Below, piece after piece: positions 50,588 through 60,481 of a stretch of 64,000 nt of DNA (positions are counted from its first letter, which is position 1; every line of letters begins with the position of its first letter). A model generated the notes under the pieces. That model ran no database searches. It saw only the letters and a program-made list of their open reading frames with translations, and was not told the origin of the DNA. The stretch comes from Betaproteobacteria bacterium (lineage in GTDB: Bacteria; Pseudomonadota; Gammaproteobacteria; Burkholderiales; Ga0077523). The DNA lies in the NCBI GenBank assembly GCA_016125475.1, contig WGLR01000006.1:1-64000 (forward strand), written 5' to 3'. A program made the position numbers and the translations under genes.

Positions 50588-51384
50588 GCGAGACAATCGG
50601 AGAGGACAGGCTGTTTTCGGTGCGGGGCCAGATCGTGCTCGCGATAGGAGCGAGTCGCGGGATCGGCCGGACGCTGGCTTCGGGGTTCGCGCAGCGCGGG
50701 GCCACCGTGGTGATCGCCGGGCGGGATCGTTCCACGATCGACGCCACGGCACGGGAACTGTCGGCGACCGGAAACGTGATCGCGCGCGTCTGCGACGTGG
50801 CGAACCCCGAGAGCGTCACGTCGCTCGTCGACGGCGTCGTGTCGGAACACGGACGGATCGACACGCTGCTCAACGTGGCCGGGATCAACGTGCGCAAGCG
50901 CGTCGAGAACTACACCGTCGAGGAGTTCGACCGGATTCTCGACACGAACCTGCGGGGGCTCTTCGTCGCCGCGCAGACGGTCGGTCGCACGATGATCGGG
51001 CAGGGCAGCGGAGCGATCGTGAACATCGACTCGCTGAACACGTATGCACCCCTCAAGGGCGTGACGCCATATGCCATGAGCAAGGGCGGCGTGTCGATGA
51101 TGACGCGCGGCATGGCGCTCGAATGGGGGCCTCGAGGCGTCCGCGTGAATGCGATCGCCCCCGGGTTCTTCCCGACAGAGCTTTCGCGCAAGCTCTGGAC
51201 GGAGCCCGGCATGATGCCCTGGGCCGAGCAGGTCACTCCGCTGGGCGGTCTCGGCGATACGGAAGACCTCGTCGGCGCCGCCATCTTCCTGGCATCGAAG
51301 GCCGGGGCATTCGTCACGGGGCAGGTCATCCGCGTGGACGGTGGCGTGAGCGCGGGGCTCAACTGGCCCATTCCGCTGGAATGA
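50584..51384 (+). CDS. SDR oxidoreductase, gluconate 5-dehydrogenase-like
   Basis: 266 residues; the ATG overlaps the LEA lipoprotein stop (ATGA). Features: GASRGIGRTLASGF, NVAGINVRK, Ser in NIDSLNTYAP, and YAMSKGG with catalytic Tyr and Lys. The C-terminal end VDGGVSAGLNWP is as in gluconate 5-dehydrogenase and 3-oxoacyl reductases. Substrate unknown. Coupling with a lipoprotein gene is odd and unexplained. Confidence 0.87.
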   Translation: MSETIGEDRLFSVRGQIVLAIGASRGIGRTLASGFAQRGATVVIAGRDRSTIDATARELSATGNVIARVCDVANPESVTSLVDGVVSEHGRIDTLLNVAGINVRKRVENYTVEEFDRILDTNLRGLFVAAQTVGRTMIGQGSGAIVNIDSLNTYAPLKGVTPYAMSKGGVSMMTRGMALEWGPRGVRVNAIAPGFFPTELSRKLWTEPGMMPWAEQVTPLGGLGDTEDLVGAAIFLASKAGAFVTGQVIRVDGGVSAGLNWPIPLE

Positions 51385-51445
51385 GAGATTGTTGCGGCGC
51401 GCCAGCCTGTTCGGCGCGTTCTTTCATCAAGGGCACGAGATTTTC

Positions 51446-51473
51446 TTGACAACCCATTGAAGCGAGGATAAAA
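51446..51473 (+). promoter_or_regulatory. Promoter of the ParA-like gene
   Basis: TTGACA (51446-51451), a 16-base spacer and ATAAAA (51468-51473), 52 bases before the ATG. The -35 is consensus. Confidence 0.65.
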
Positions 51474-51525
51474 GCGAGAGGTTGAGCCTTTTCGAAACAG
51501 CGGGGTGTCCGGGGATCCAGCCCCT

Positions 51526-52290
51526 ATGGCCAAGATCGCGGTGTTCAATCAGAAGGGCGGCGTCGGCAAGACCACGACGTCGCTGAACCTGTCGGCCGCA
51601 CTGGCCCGGCGCGGGCGACGGCCGCTCAGCATCGACCTCGACCCGCAGGCGCACCTTTCGTACATCTCGGGCACCACCGTCGAGGCGGCCGCCGAGAGCA
51701 TCTACGCGTTCTACGAGAAGTCCACACCTCTCACGGAACTCATCCGGGAAGGCAACGGCGGCTGGGAGGTGATACCCGCGCACGTGGAACTCTCCAAGGT
51801 CGACTCCCAGTTCGGGAAGGGGCCGAGCGCGCTCAATCGCCTCAACGCCGGGATCGTGAAGGAGAGCCTCAATACGGGGCGGCCCGTGCTGATCGACTGC
51901 TGTCCGCTTCTCGGCGTGCTCTCCCTGAACGCGATCTTCGCTTCCGACCGTCTTCTGGTGCCCGTGTCGGCCGACTTTCTGGCGGTCAAGGGGGTCATGC
52001 AGGTCGAGAAGACGCTGAAGGCACTCGAGCACGTGCTGAAGAAGCGCATCCAGAGGCGGTACGTGATGACGCGCTTCGACTCCCGCCGGAAGATGTCCTG
52101 GCAGATCTACCGCACGATCGGGGAGCGTTTCGGCGACGAGCTGTGCGAGACCCGGATCTCCGAATCCGTGAGCGTCGCCGAAAGCCCGGCCCAGAACGAG
52201 GACGTGTTCACCCACGCGCCCGGTAGTCGCGGAGCCCGCGACTACGACGCGTTGCTCGACGAACTCGTCACGACCGGCTTTCTCGACTGA
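51526..52290 (+). CDS. Orphan ParA-family ATPase
   Basis: 254 residues from the ATG at 51526; a GTG at 51505 is an alternative. The deviant Walker A KGGVGKTTTSLNLS is at residue about 10, with DLDPQAHLS and LIDCCP following, as in ParA/MinD-type ATPases that position plasmids, chromosomes or protein complexes. No ParB or parS-like repeat is nearby, so a protein-positioning role is possible. Own promoter, convergent with the LysR locus. Confidence 0.88.
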   Translation: MAKIAVFNQKGGVGKTTTSLNLSAALARRGRRPLSIDLDPQAHLSYISGTTVEAAAESIYAFYEKSTPLTELIREGNGGWEVIPAHVELSKVDSQFGKGPSALNRLNAGIVKESLNTGRPVLIDCCPLLGVLSLNAIFASDRLLVPVSADFLAVKGVMQVEKTLKALEHVLKKRIQRRYVMTRFDSRRKMSWQIYRTIGERFGDELCETRISESVSVAESPAQNEDVFTHAPGSRGARDYDALLDELVTTGFLD

Positions 52291-52308
52291 GCGCGTCGTG
52301 TTTCCGCG

Positions 52309-52524
52309 TCAGTCCTGTTTCGAGATCAGCGAGATGATCCCGCCGATGTCGAGGCTCTCCTCGCGCGTGGCTGGTGGCGCGAGTTCCGTGCATTCGAGGA
52401 TCGTGCTGCCGAGGTACATCTGGTTGAGCTTGCGCTCCGCGTCCTCGCGGTCACGCCCCTGGATCGTGATTGCCTCCACGACCATGCCGCTTCTCGTTCT
52501 CACCTTGAACTGGTACTTGACCAT
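52309..52524 (-). CDS. 71-residue protein coupled to the LysR gene
   Basis: 71 residues, starting MVKYQFKVRTRSGMVVEAITIQ. A GGAGGGAGAG site lies ahead of the ATG, and the LysR stop is 1 base upstream, so it is probably translated in the same message. The sequence is charged, with an AERKLNQMYLG helix and an acidic tail. No family recognised. Confidence 0.68.
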   Translation of the reverse strand: MVKYQFKVRTRSGMVVEAITIQGRDREDAERKLNQMYLGSTILECTELAPPATREESLDIGGIISLISKQD

Positions 52525-52525
52525 C

Positions 52526-53527
52526 TCACGCTCTCCCTCCCCGGTCCGAGCATACTCCGTCCCCGGAGCCGCCGGGTAGTTTCGGTTTGTCGGGCGGCAG
52601 GTTCGTGGCCGTGTCCTGACGCTCGCGCTCGGTCTCGGCGAGGAGCCAGGCCACGAACCGGCGCACGTCGGCCTTCTCCCGGGCGGCGGCCGACTCCATG
52701 AGCAGATAGGTCCGCGAAGACGCGATGTCCTGCCTGAACGGTGCCACCAGTCTGCCCTCGTCGAGCAGGTTCCGCACGAGCGGGAATCGTCCGAGCGCGA
52801 CGCCCTGACCCGCCACCGCCGCCTGCACGAGCTGGTCGTAGTGGCTGAAGTGAAGCCGGCCGGCCGAGGACACCTCGCCGAGACGCAGGGCGTGAAACCA
52901 GAGATCCCAGCCCAGCCACGCGGCGCGCGCGTCGTCGAGGAACAGAAGGACGTGACGTCGCAGATCGGCGGGCGTCGCGAGCGGCCGCGCGTCGTCATGC
53001 AGGAGGGCCGGGGCGCATACGGGAAACACTGTCTCCCCGAAGAGTGGCCGCGCATCCGGCACGGAGTCGGCGGGGGCGTAACGCACGGCGAGATCGACGC
53101 CGGCCCGCTCGAGGTTCACGAGCTCGTTGGCGGCGGAAATGCGCACGTCCACGCCCGGATTCGTGCGGGTGAAGCTCGCGAGGTGGGGAATCAGCCACAG
53201 GGCGGCGAACGCGGGGGTCGTGGTGACCGTGACCGTTCGGGTCGCGGCGACGCCCTGAAGCTGGCGCGTGGTGTCGTGCAGTCTCTGGAGGACCTCCTGC
53301 GTGGTGCGATGGAGCATCCGGCCGCCCTCCGTCAGCGTCAGCGTTCGCGGACGCCGGACGAAGAGGGCGAGGCCGAGGTCACGCTCGAGCGACTGGATCT
53401 GGCGGCTGACCGCCGACTGGGTCAGGAACAGCTCTTCCGCGGCGCGCGTGAAGGACAGGTTCCTCGCGGCCGCCTCGAATGCGAGCAACTGGTCGAGAGG
53501 CGGTACGTCGTAGCGTTTGCTATGCAT
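52526..53527 (-). CDS. LysR-family regulator, GcvA-like
   Basis: 333 residues. The N-terminal helix-turn-helix includes LSFTRAAEELFLTQSAVSRQIQSLE, and the effector domain has TTTPAFAALWLIPHL as in GcvA-type regulators. The C-terminus has a Lys/Pro/Gly-rich extension. Divergent from the DUF2917 gene, an arrangement seen in other betaproteobacteria, so it probably controls that gene and itself. Confidence 0.92.
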   Translation of the reverse strand: MHSKRYDVPPLDQLLAFEAAARNLSFTRAAEELFLTQSAVSRQIQSLERDLGLALFVRRPRTLTLTEGGRMLHRTTQEVLQRLHDTTRQLQGVAATRTVTVTTTPAFAALWLIPHLASFTRTNPGVDVRISAANELVNLERAGVDLAVRYAPADSVPDARPLFGETVFPVCAPALLHDDARPLATPADLRRHVLLFLDDARAAWLGWDLWFHALRLGEVSSAGRLHFSHYDQLVQAAVAGQGVALGRFPLVRNLLDEGRLVAPFRQDIASSRTYLLMESAAAREKADVRRFVAWLLAETERERQDTATNLPPDKPKLPGGSGDGVCSDRGGRA

Positions 53528-53668
53528 GACGTCAGCGCATCCATTTCATGAGGAAAGACCGTTTGTCCCTCGCCCCTCGCGAGCCTAACTTACAGACTCC
53601 AGGCGTGGGAAACGGCGTGACCGTCATGCCTTTTCGCATGCATCCGGAGCATGAGTCAAGGAGGTGTC

Positions 53669-54148
53669 ATGGATACGGGTCTGTTGGGTCATGGTTGCAT
53701 CGGCATTCCGGCCGGGACGGCACTGCGCGCGCGTGACGCCGCCGGACACCGGATCGTCGTCGGACGCGGGTCGGTCTGGATCACGCAGGAGCGTGATCCG
53801 CGGGACGTCGTCCTCGGGCCCGGAGACGGGTTCCGGTTCGACCGCACCGGCATGGCGCTGCTGCAGGCAGTCGGCGGCGAGGCGTCGATCGCGGCCGAGG
53901 AAGGCATTCGCTTCGAATCGCAGGGAAGCGGTGCCGTCGAGGCGGTGCACGAAACGGCCGAGCGACCGGGGCGGGGACATTCGTGGCTGTCGCACCTCAT
54001 CGGTGCGGTCCGACGCGGGCTGCAGGGGCAGGGCGCCCGATCGGTGGGGCAGGGCGCCGGCTCGGCGCGGCCGGGCAACGAGGCCGGCTGCTGGCCGATG
54101 ATCGATGCGATCAGCCGTCATCGTACCGGCGCGGGCGGACCTTACTGA
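53669..54148 (+). CDS. DUF2917 domain protein
   Basis: 159 residues; AAGGAGGTG precedes the ATG at 53669. The DUF2917 core is GSVWITQERDPRDVVLGPGD near residue 40, a cupin-like segment. The C-terminal third is Gly/Arg-rich and low in complexity (GLQGQGARSVGQGAGSARPG). Function unknown; usually beside a LysR gene as here. Confidence 0.85.
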   Translation: MDTGLLGHGCIGIPAGTALRARDAAGHRIVVGRGSVWITQERDPRDVVLGPGDGFRFDRTGMALLQAVGGEASIAAEEGIRFESQGSGAVEAVHETAERPGRGHSWLSHLIGAVRRGLQGQGARSVGQGAGSARPGNEAGCWPMIDAISRHRTGAGGPY

Positions 54149-54155
54149 AGTACCG

Positions 54156-54902
54156 TCAGGGAAGCACGGCCGCGAGCGCCGCGTCCGGGTGACCAGCTCC
54201 GAGGATCAGTGCGAGTCCGAAGGCGACGGAGAGCACGCTGGCGCCCAGCTGCACGTACGTGCCGAAGCGCGGCATGCGGTCACAGGAGAACGCGAGCGGC
54301 GCGGCCATCGCGAACGTGACGAGCATCATGCCGGCGATCGTGCCCAGGCCGAAGAGCGCAAGGTAGGCGAGTCCTTCGCCGGGATCCGGAATGGTTGCGA
54401 GCACCAGCAGCGCCGCGGCCGCCGAGCCCGCCAGCCCGTGCACGATGCCGACGAGCACCGGGCGTGCGGCCTGGTACACGCCGAGCCCGCCGAACCAGCG
54501 GTCGAGGGCGGAGCCATGACGATGCGGGCGCAAGGCCGGGTCGTCGTGTCCGTGACGGGTGCTGCCCGGAGCGTGGGCGCCGGGTCGCGGGCTGCCCCCG
54601 AGCCTTCGTCTGACGGCGGGCAGGTTCGCGGCACCGAGCACGACGAGCATGATGCCGACGCCCGCTTCCATCGCGAGGTTCAGGGACGGCGGTATCACGA
54701 TCGAGAACAGGATGATCGCGCCCCCCACCATGAGCACGGTGAGCGTGTGCCCCATCCCCCACAGCAGTCCGATCCAGCCTGCCGACTGCACCGAACGCTG
54801 GCGCGTCACGATCGTGGACACCGCGATCACGTGATCGGCGTCGGTTGCGTGGCGCATTCCGAGGAAGAATCCGACACCCAGCAATGATGCGAGCGTGAGC
54901 AC
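54156..54902 (-). CDS. HX4DH-type nickel/cobalt transporter-like membrane protein
   Basis: 248 residues with six hydrophobic segments. The first helix carries GMRHATDADHVIAVSTI, the HX4DH metal-binding signature of NiCoT transporters. A His-rich cytoplasmic loop (HGHDDPALRPHRHG, about residues 115-135) fits metal handling. Shorter than NixA (about 330), closer to UreH/HupE-like permeases. No urease or hydrogenase genes are in the window. Confidence 0.8.
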   Translation of the reverse strand: MLTLASLLGVGFFLGMRHATDADHVIAVSTIVTRQRSVQSAGWIGLLWGMGHTLTVLMVGGAIILFSIVIPPSLNLAMEAGVGIMLVVLGAANLPAVRRRLGGSPRPGAHAPGSTRHGHDDPALRPHRHGSALDRWFGGLGVYQAARPVLVGIVHGLAGSAAAALLVLATIPDPGEGLAYLALFGLGTIAGMMLVTFAMAAPLAFSCDRMPRFGTYVQLGASVLSVAFGLALILGAGHPDAALAAVLP

Positions 54903-55082
54903 GTGCGTATGATGTTTTGCGTGTTCTTATGAACGGCTCCGAAGCTACTCTCCGGTCCCGACGTCGTCAACAGGAACCGGCATTCGTGTACCCGTTCGGG
55001 GTCCCGGCAGCGGCGTGCCGCCGTCACGACCCCGAAGTTCGGGAGGCGCCCGCGCCCGTGGCCGCTTAAACTCCCGATCCAA

Positions 55083-56717
55083 ATGCTCGCGAAGATCACA
55101 TCGCTCGTCTCTCTGATGGTCCAGGCTTCGCCGCTGCGCCATCAGAAATACCGGCTGTTCTACATCGGCTCGGTCGGCACGGCACTCGGCTACACGATGC
55201 AGAACACGATCGCTGCCTGGCTCATGGCGACGCTCACGCCATCGGCATTCATGGTGGCGATCGTCCAGACGGCGGGAACGGCGCCCGCGCTCCTGTTCGG
55301 GCTCGTCGCGGGCGCACTCGCCGACATCGTGGATCGGCGGCGCGTGGTCCTCGCGACCCAGTACATGATGCTCGCCTCGACTGCCCTTCTCAGTGTCGCA
55401 ACACTCGCGGGCATCGTGGGGCCGGGGCTGCTGCTCGCGCTCACCTTCATGATCGGGGTCGGGTTCACCTTCTACATGCCCGCGCAGCAGGCGCTCATCA
55501 ACGACCTGATCCCGCGGGAGGACCTGCCACCTGCCGTCGCGCTGGCGGCCGTCGCATTCAACGTTGCGCGCGCGGTGGGGCCGGCTCTCGCGGGGGCGAT
55601 CGCGGCGTGGCTCGGCTCCGGCAGCGCGCTTGCCGCGAGCGCGCTGTTCTTCGCGTGGATGATTCTCGCGCTGCGCGGCTGGCCCACGCCCGAACGCTCG
55701 ATTCCCGGTGTGCCGGAGACGGTCGTCTCGGGCGTGAGAAGCGGTCTCAGGTACCTGCGTCATTCCGCGCCGTTGCGTGCATTCGTGATCCGCAACCTGA
55801 GTTTCACGATGTGCGCGAGTGCACTCTGGGCGCTGCTGCCGGTCATCGCGCGCGACCAGCTCGGACTCGGGGCCGGCGGTTTCGGCGTGCTGCTTGGGTT
55901 CTTCGGGACCGGCGCGATCATCGGCGCGCTTTCCATGCCGCGAAACCTCAGGCGCTTCTCGCTCGACACCGTCGTGTCGGCGGGGGTACTCCTCTGGGCG
56001 GTTGCGGCGCTGCTGATCGCCCACGCGCCGCTGGTCTCGGTCGCGATCGTGGGCACCTGTGCGGCCGGAGGGGCGTGGGTGACTGTGCTCGCGAGTCTCT
56101 CGGCGGGCACGCAGAGCACGGCCCCCCCGTGGGTCCGTGCCCGCGCCGTCGCGACGAATCTCATCGCGATGCAGGCGAGTCTCGCGATCGGCAGCATCTT
56201 CTGGGGCGCGATCGCGTCCGCGACCGGGACGCGTGTCGCCCTGACCATCGCGGCCGGGTTCACGGTGCTGCTGTTCGTCATCAGTCGCCGCGTGCGTGTC
56301 GCCCTCGGCAACGAAGCCGACATCACGATGGGCGTTCGTCCGCCCGAGATGACCATCGCGGTCGAACCGATGCCGGACGACGGGCCCGTTCTCGTGCAGG
56401 TGGAGTACAACGTCGAGGAGGCGAACAGACGGGCGTTTCTCGCCGCGATCCGGGAAGTCGAGCCGATCCGCCGTCGCAACGGTGCCTCGAGCTGGCGCGT
56501 GTTCCGGGATCTCAGTGCGGACGGACGCTACGTGGAACGCTTCGTGATCACTTCGTGGGCGGAATACATGCGCCAGCGCCTGCGGATGACCGTCACCGAT
56601 CGCGATCTCCAGGACCGCGTGATCCAGCTGAACCGTCCCGACGTGCCCGTGAGGATCTCGCGCTTCATCGGCGTCGAGACTTCCGACGACATCGAGGACG
56701 ACGCCGGCGACGAATGA
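55083..56717 (+). CDS. MFS transporter of the EntS/MFS_3 type
   Basis: 544 residues: twelve membrane helices with YRLFYIGSVGTALGYTMQ near the start and GLVAGALADIVDRRRVVL after helix 2, then a soluble C-terminal domain of about 110 residues (VQVEYNVEEANRRAFLAAIREVEPIRRRNG) related to antibiotic-biosynthesis monooxygenase folds. This fusion is typical of PF05977 exporters. Likely a drug or siderophore exporter; substrate unknown. Confidence 0.88.
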   Translation: MLAKITSLVSLMVQASPLRHQKYRLFYIGSVGTALGYTMQNTIAAWLMATLTPSAFMVAIVQTAGTAPALLFGLVAGALADIVDRRRVVLATQYMMLASTALLSVATLAGIVGPGLLLALTFMIGVGFTFYMPAQQALINDLIPREDLPPAVALAAVAFNVARAVGPALAGAIAAWLGSGSALAASALFFAWMILALRGWPTPERSIPGVPETVVSGVRSGLRYLRHSAPLRAFVIRNLSFTMCASALWALLPVIARDQLGLGAGGFGVLLGFFGTGAIIGALSMPRNLRRFSLDTVVSAGVLLWAVAALLIAHAPLVSVAIVGTCAAGGAWVTVLASLSAGTQSTAPPWVRARAVATNLIAMQASLAIGSIFWGAIASATGTRVALTIAAGFTVLLFVISRRVRVALGNEADITMGVRPPEMTIAVEPMPDDGPVLVQVEYNVEEANRRAFLAAIREVEPIRRRNGASSWRVFRDLSADGRYVERFVITSWAEYMRQRLRMTVTDRDLQDRVIQLNRPDVPVRISRFIGVETSDDIEDDAGDE

Positions 56718-56735
56718 CGCCCGAGGCGGCGCGCG

Positions 56736-58136
56736 TCAGTAGCGCGCGTTGCCGGGCGTGCGCGGAAACGCGATCACGTCACGCACGTTGCCCAGGCCGG
56801 TCGCGTACGCGATCGTGCGCTCGAGTCCGAGCCCGAAGCCTGCGTGCGGAACGGTCCCGTACCGGCGAAGGTCCCGGTACCAGCCGTAGTGCTCGCGGTC
56901 CATGCCGCCCGCCGCCATGCGCGCGTCGAGCACGTCGAGGCGCTCCTCGCGCTGGCTGCCCCCGATGATCTCCCCGATGCCGGGTGCGAGCACGTCCATC
57001 GCGGCCACCGTTCTGCCGTCGTCGTTCAGCCGCATGTAGAACGCCTTGATCTCCTTCGGGTAATTCATCACGATGACCGGACGTCGCGCGTACTGTTCGG
57101 ACAGGTAGCGCTCGTGCTCGGACTGCAGGTCGACGCCCCACCGCACGGGGAACTCGAACTTCTGCTTCGCGCGCTCCAGGACGCGAACGGCCTCGTCGTA
57201 GTCCATCCTGAGGAATTCCGCGTCGACGATTCCGCGCAGCTTCGCGATCACGCCCTTCTCGATGCGATCGTCGAAGAAGGCCATGTCGTCGGCGCGCTCC
57301 TCGAGCAGAGTCCCGAAGACATGACGCAGGAGTGCCTCGGCGAGTGTCGCGTCCGCGTCGAGATCCGCGAAAGCGATCTCCGGTTCGACCATCCAGAACT
57401 CGGCGAGGTGCCGGCTGGTGTTCGAGTTCTCCGCGCGAAACGTCGGTCCGAACGTGTAGACCTTCGAGAGCGCGAGGCAGTAGGACTCGACGTTCAGCTG
57501 GCCCGACACGGTCAGGAACGTCTCGCGGCCGAAGAAGTCGCGCGTGAAATCGACCGCACCGTCGGGTGTGCGCGGAAGGTTCGCGAGATCGAGCGTGGAC
57601 ACGCGAAACATCTCGCCGGCGCCCTCCGCGTCGGATGCCGTGATGATCGGGGTGCCGATCCAGAGAAAGCCACGCTCGTGGAAGAAGCGGTGGATCGCCT
57701 GGGAAATCGTGTGGCGGACGCGCGTGGTCGCCGCGATCACGTTGGTGCGCGGCCTGAGGTGCGCGACCTCGCGCAGGAACTCCAGGCTGTGGGGCTTGGG
57801 CTGGATCGGGTAGGTGTCCGGGTCGTCGACCCAGCCGACGACCGACACGCTCGTCGCCTGCATCTCGAACGGCTGACCCCTGGCAGGAGACGGCACGATC
57901 GTGCCCGTCGCGACGACCGCGCACCCGGCCGTCAGGTGCAGCACGTCCTCCGCGTAGTTCTGCAGCGTGTCCGGCGCGACGACCTGGACCGGATGAAAGC
58001 AGGAGCCGTCCGACACGTGCACGAACGAGATGCCCGCCTTCGAATCCCGTCGAGTCCTGACCCAGCCCCTGAGCGTGACGGGCGTGTCCTGCGGGGCACG
58101 GCCGGAGAGGATGTCCTGACAGCTGCAAACGTTCAT
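56736..58136 (-). CDS. asnS: Asparaginyl-tRNA synthetase
   Basis: 466 residues from the ATG at 58136 ([15 protein letters not shown]) with GAGGTC upstream. Class II synthetase: OB-fold anticodon domain (about 1-105, [24 protein letters not shown]), motif 2 [25 protein letters not shown], and motif 3 [16 protein letters not shown]. The presence of asnS shows that Asn-tRNA is charged directly. Confidence 0.96.
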   Translation of the reverse strand: MNVCSCQDILSGRAPQDTPVTLRGWVRTRRDSKAGISFVHVSDGSCFHPVQVVAPDTLQNYAEDVLHLTAGCAVVATGTIVPSPARGQPFEMQATSVSVVGWVDDPDTYPIQPKPHSLEFLREVAHLRPRTNVIAATTRVRHTISQAIHRFFHERGFLWIGTPIITASDAEGAGEMFRVSTLDLANLPRTPDGAVDFTRDFFGRETFLTVSGQLNVESYCLALSKVYTFGPTFRAENSNTSRHLAEFWMVEPEIAFADLDADATLAEALLRHVFGTLLEERADDMAFFDDRIEKGVIAKLRGIVDAEFLRMDYDEAVRVLERAKQKFEFPVRWGVDLQSEHERYLSEQYARRPVIVMNYPKEIKAFYMRLNDDGRTVAAMDVLAPGIGEIIGGSQREERLDVLDARMAAGGMDREHYGWYRDLRRYGTVPHAGFGLGLERTIAYATGLGNVRDVIAFPRTPGNARY

Positions 58137-58620
58137 CTTGATGACCTCGATCATGTGCGTCGTGCGACCCATGCCGCACAGTACGGATTGTGCCCGTTCA
58201 CGGCCCGGGGGCGGAACCGGTGCGGCCCCTGGTGGCGAGGGTGCTGCGTTGCGCGAACGGGTCCGGTCGCGGATCAGCACGATGGAGGGACGGGATCAGG
58301 ATTTCACCGATGGCGCGGGTCGCGCGAGCCGGATAGGGTCGCGCAAGGGATGTGCGTCCCGAAGGGACGGGTGACGTTGATCCGGCATGCCTCGTGCATA
58401 GTCGCGCGGCCCGGCCACGGATCCTTCCCGTTTGCAGGTCTTCCGGTCGCGGCGTCGTGCCGAGTCAAGCGGATGAAAGGCGCGGAACGGGTAATTTCAG
58501 GTGCGACGGTTGCCGGGGGTTTCGGGCGACGTATAAGATCTGCCGGACCCGGGAGGCACCTCGTTCGCGAGGGCTGCGACCAGTGTCGAAGTACATCAGC
58601 ATGGCCGAGGAGGTGCGTCG
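58137..58620. other. Upstream region of the kinase operon
   Basis: 484 bases between asnS and the kinase. No credible gene. It holds the asnS leader and the kinase promoter at 58510-58537; the rest shows no clear structure. Confidence 0.45.
58510..58537 (+). promoter_or_regulatory. Probable promoter of the histidine kinase operon
   Basis: TTGCCG (58510-58515), 16 bases, TATAAG (58532-58537). About 84 bases before the kinase start. Confidence 0.45.
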
Positions 58621-59718
58621 ATGGTCCTGAGCGACGTGGTTGCGCCGGCACACGGCCTGTCCGAGCGTGCATACCGAACGGTGTTCGCGCGGACTCCCGA
58701 CACGTGTTTCGCGCTCGAGCGCGGGACGGGGCGGATCATGCGCTGCAACGAGAGCGTTCGGGGCATGCTCGGGTACTCGCCGCGCGAGGTGGTGGGCCAT
58801 TCCATTCTGGCGCTCGCGCACCCGGACACGCTGGACCGCACGCGGCGCACCTGGCTCACGCTTGCATCCCGGCTCTCCCTGCCCGCTACCGATGTCGACG
58901 TCCTGCGCAAGGACGGCGGCAAGGCGAAAGCCCGCCTCACGGCCGCGGGCGTGCGGGATCGAGCAGGTGCAGTCGCATTCGGAGTGGTCCTGCTCCGCCT
59001 GCGCAAGGCCGATCGTGGCGGCTCGCCGGCCGACGTCGACCACCCGGCGCGGCTTCGCGCGCTGCTCTACACACTCTCCGTCGCGGAGGAGCGCGAGCGG
59101 CGCCGGATCGCGGCGGGTCTGCACGACGATCTGGGACAGCTGCTCGCGATCGCGAAGCTCAAGCTGGGCAGACTCGGCACCCTCGCCGACGGTGCGGAAC
59201 GCGATGCCCTCACGAACGAGATCCGCGACCTCATCGACCAGGCCGTGCGCTCGGCCCGGTCGACCACCTTCGAGTTGAGCTCGCCCGTCCTGCACCAGCT
59301 CGGCCTGAAGGCAGCGATCGAGAGCGTCGGAGAGCGCATGGAGGGGCTCTACGGTTTCAGATTCCGCTTCGAGGGCGACAGCGAGCCCGTCGCCCTTCGG
59401 GAAGAGGCCGGTGTCGTGCTGCTCCGCGTCGTGCGGGAGCTCCTCTTCAACGTTCACAAGCACGCCTCCGCGACATGCGTGGACGTCTCGATGCGGCTGG
59501 CGCACGGATGGCTCACCATCGTCGTCCGTGACGACGGAGACGGATTCTCCGCCGAGGCGCGCGGGCCGTCGTTCGGGCCCGGCGGAGGATTCGGACTGTT
59601 CAGCGCGGAGGCGCAGGTGCACGCCGTCGGCGGGCAGCTGCGTGTGGATTCCGCGCCGGGACAGGGTGTGTGCGTGACGATCGAGATACCGGTCCGCGAC
59701 GACGAGGCGGCGGCGTGA
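58621..59718 (+). CDS. Soluble PAS-domain histidine kinase, NarL-type partner
   Basis: 365 residues; GAGGAGGTG precedes the ATG. A PAS domain (about 20-120; FALERGTGRIMRCNESVRGMLGY) is followed by a HisKA_3 phosphoacceptor region, RRRIAAGLHDDLGQLLAIAK, with its His near residue 165. The C-terminal HATPase has NVHKHASATCVDVSMRL and FGPGGGFGLFSAEAQVHAVGG. No membrane helices, so it senses something in the cytoplasm. The response regulator gene is 70 bases downstream. Confidence 0.9.
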   Translation: MVLSDVVAPAHGLSERAYRTVFARTPDTCFALERGTGRIMRCNESVRGMLGYSPREVVGHSILALAHPDTLDRTRRTWLTLASRLSLPATDVDVLRKDGGKAKARLTAAGVRDRAGAVAFGVVLLRLRKADRGGSPADVDHPARLRALLYTLSVAEERERRRIAAGLHDDLGQLLAIAKLKLGRLGTLADGAERDALTNEIRDLIDQAVRSARSTTFELSSPVLHQLGLKAAIESVGERMEGLYGFRFRFEGDSEPVALREEAGVVLLRVVRELLFNVHKHASATCVDVSMRLAHGWLTIVVRDDGDGFSAEARGPSFGPGGGFGLFSAEAQVHAVGGQLRVDSAPGQGVCVTIEIPVRDDEAAA

Positions 59719-59788
59719 GCCGGGCAGGTCGGCCATGGCCGGTCGGGCGGGCGCCGACCCGCCGGGGTGTTCCGGGGGAAAGACCAGC

Positions 59789-60481
59789 ATGAGTACACGT
59801 ATCATCCTCGCGGACGACCACCGGATAATCCGGGAGGGGCTGGCCTCCCTGCTCAGGGAGGAGCCGGATTTCGAGATCGTCGGCGAGGCCGGCGACGGCG
59901 CCAGTGTCGTGCGCCTGGCACGGGAGTGTCGTCCCGACATCGTGATCACGGACGTGTCGATGCCCGGGCTGAACGGCATCGAAGCGATCCGCCGCATCCT
60001 CGACGACGCGCCCGGCGTGAAAACCCTCTGTCTCTCTGTCCACGACGAAAAGCGTCTCGTGGCGGCCGTGATGGACGCGGGCGCTTCCGGTTATCTGCTC
60101 AAGGACTGCGCGTTCGAGGAGCTGTTGCGCGCGGTGCGTACGGTCCTTGCGGGTCAGGTCTACATCAGTCCGGGCGTGGCCGGTGTCCTGATGCAGGACT
60201 TCCGGGACAGGCGTTCCGGCGGGGGCGCGTCCGCGTACTCGGATCTCACCAGCCGCGAGCGAGAAGTGGTGCAGCTCATCGCCGAAGGCCATTCCACGAA
60301 GGAGATCGCCGAGCGTCTGCACGTGAGTGCGAAGACGATCGGCACGCATCGCGAGCACATCATGGAGAAGCTGCGCGTGAGCGGAACGGCGGAGCTCACT
60401 CGTTACGCGATCCGCGAGGGTCTTGCCGGGCTCGAAGGTCGTACCCGGACTCGGACGGACGGGCCCGGCGCGGACCGCTGA
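59789..60481 (+). CDS. NarL/LuxR-family response regulator
   Basis: 230 residues from the ATG at 59789. The receiver has DDHRIIREGL, the phospho-acceptor Asp in DIVITDVSMPG and Lys in YLLKDC. The DNA-binding C-terminus has SDLTSREREVVQLIAEGHSTKEIAERLHVSAKTIGTH with GxSTKEIA. Cognate partner of the kinase upstream by position. Confidence 0.93.
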   Translation: MSTRIILADDHRIIREGLASLLREEPDFEIVGEAGDGASVVRLARECRPDIVITDVSMPGLNGIEAIRRILDDAPGVKTLCLSVHDEKRLVAAVMDAGASGYLLKDCAFEELLRAVRTVLAGQVYISPGVAGVLMQDFRDRRSGGGASAYSDLTSREREVVQLIAEGHSTKEIAERLHVSAKTIGTHREHIMEKLRVSGTAELTRYAIREGLAGLEGRTRTRTDGPGADR

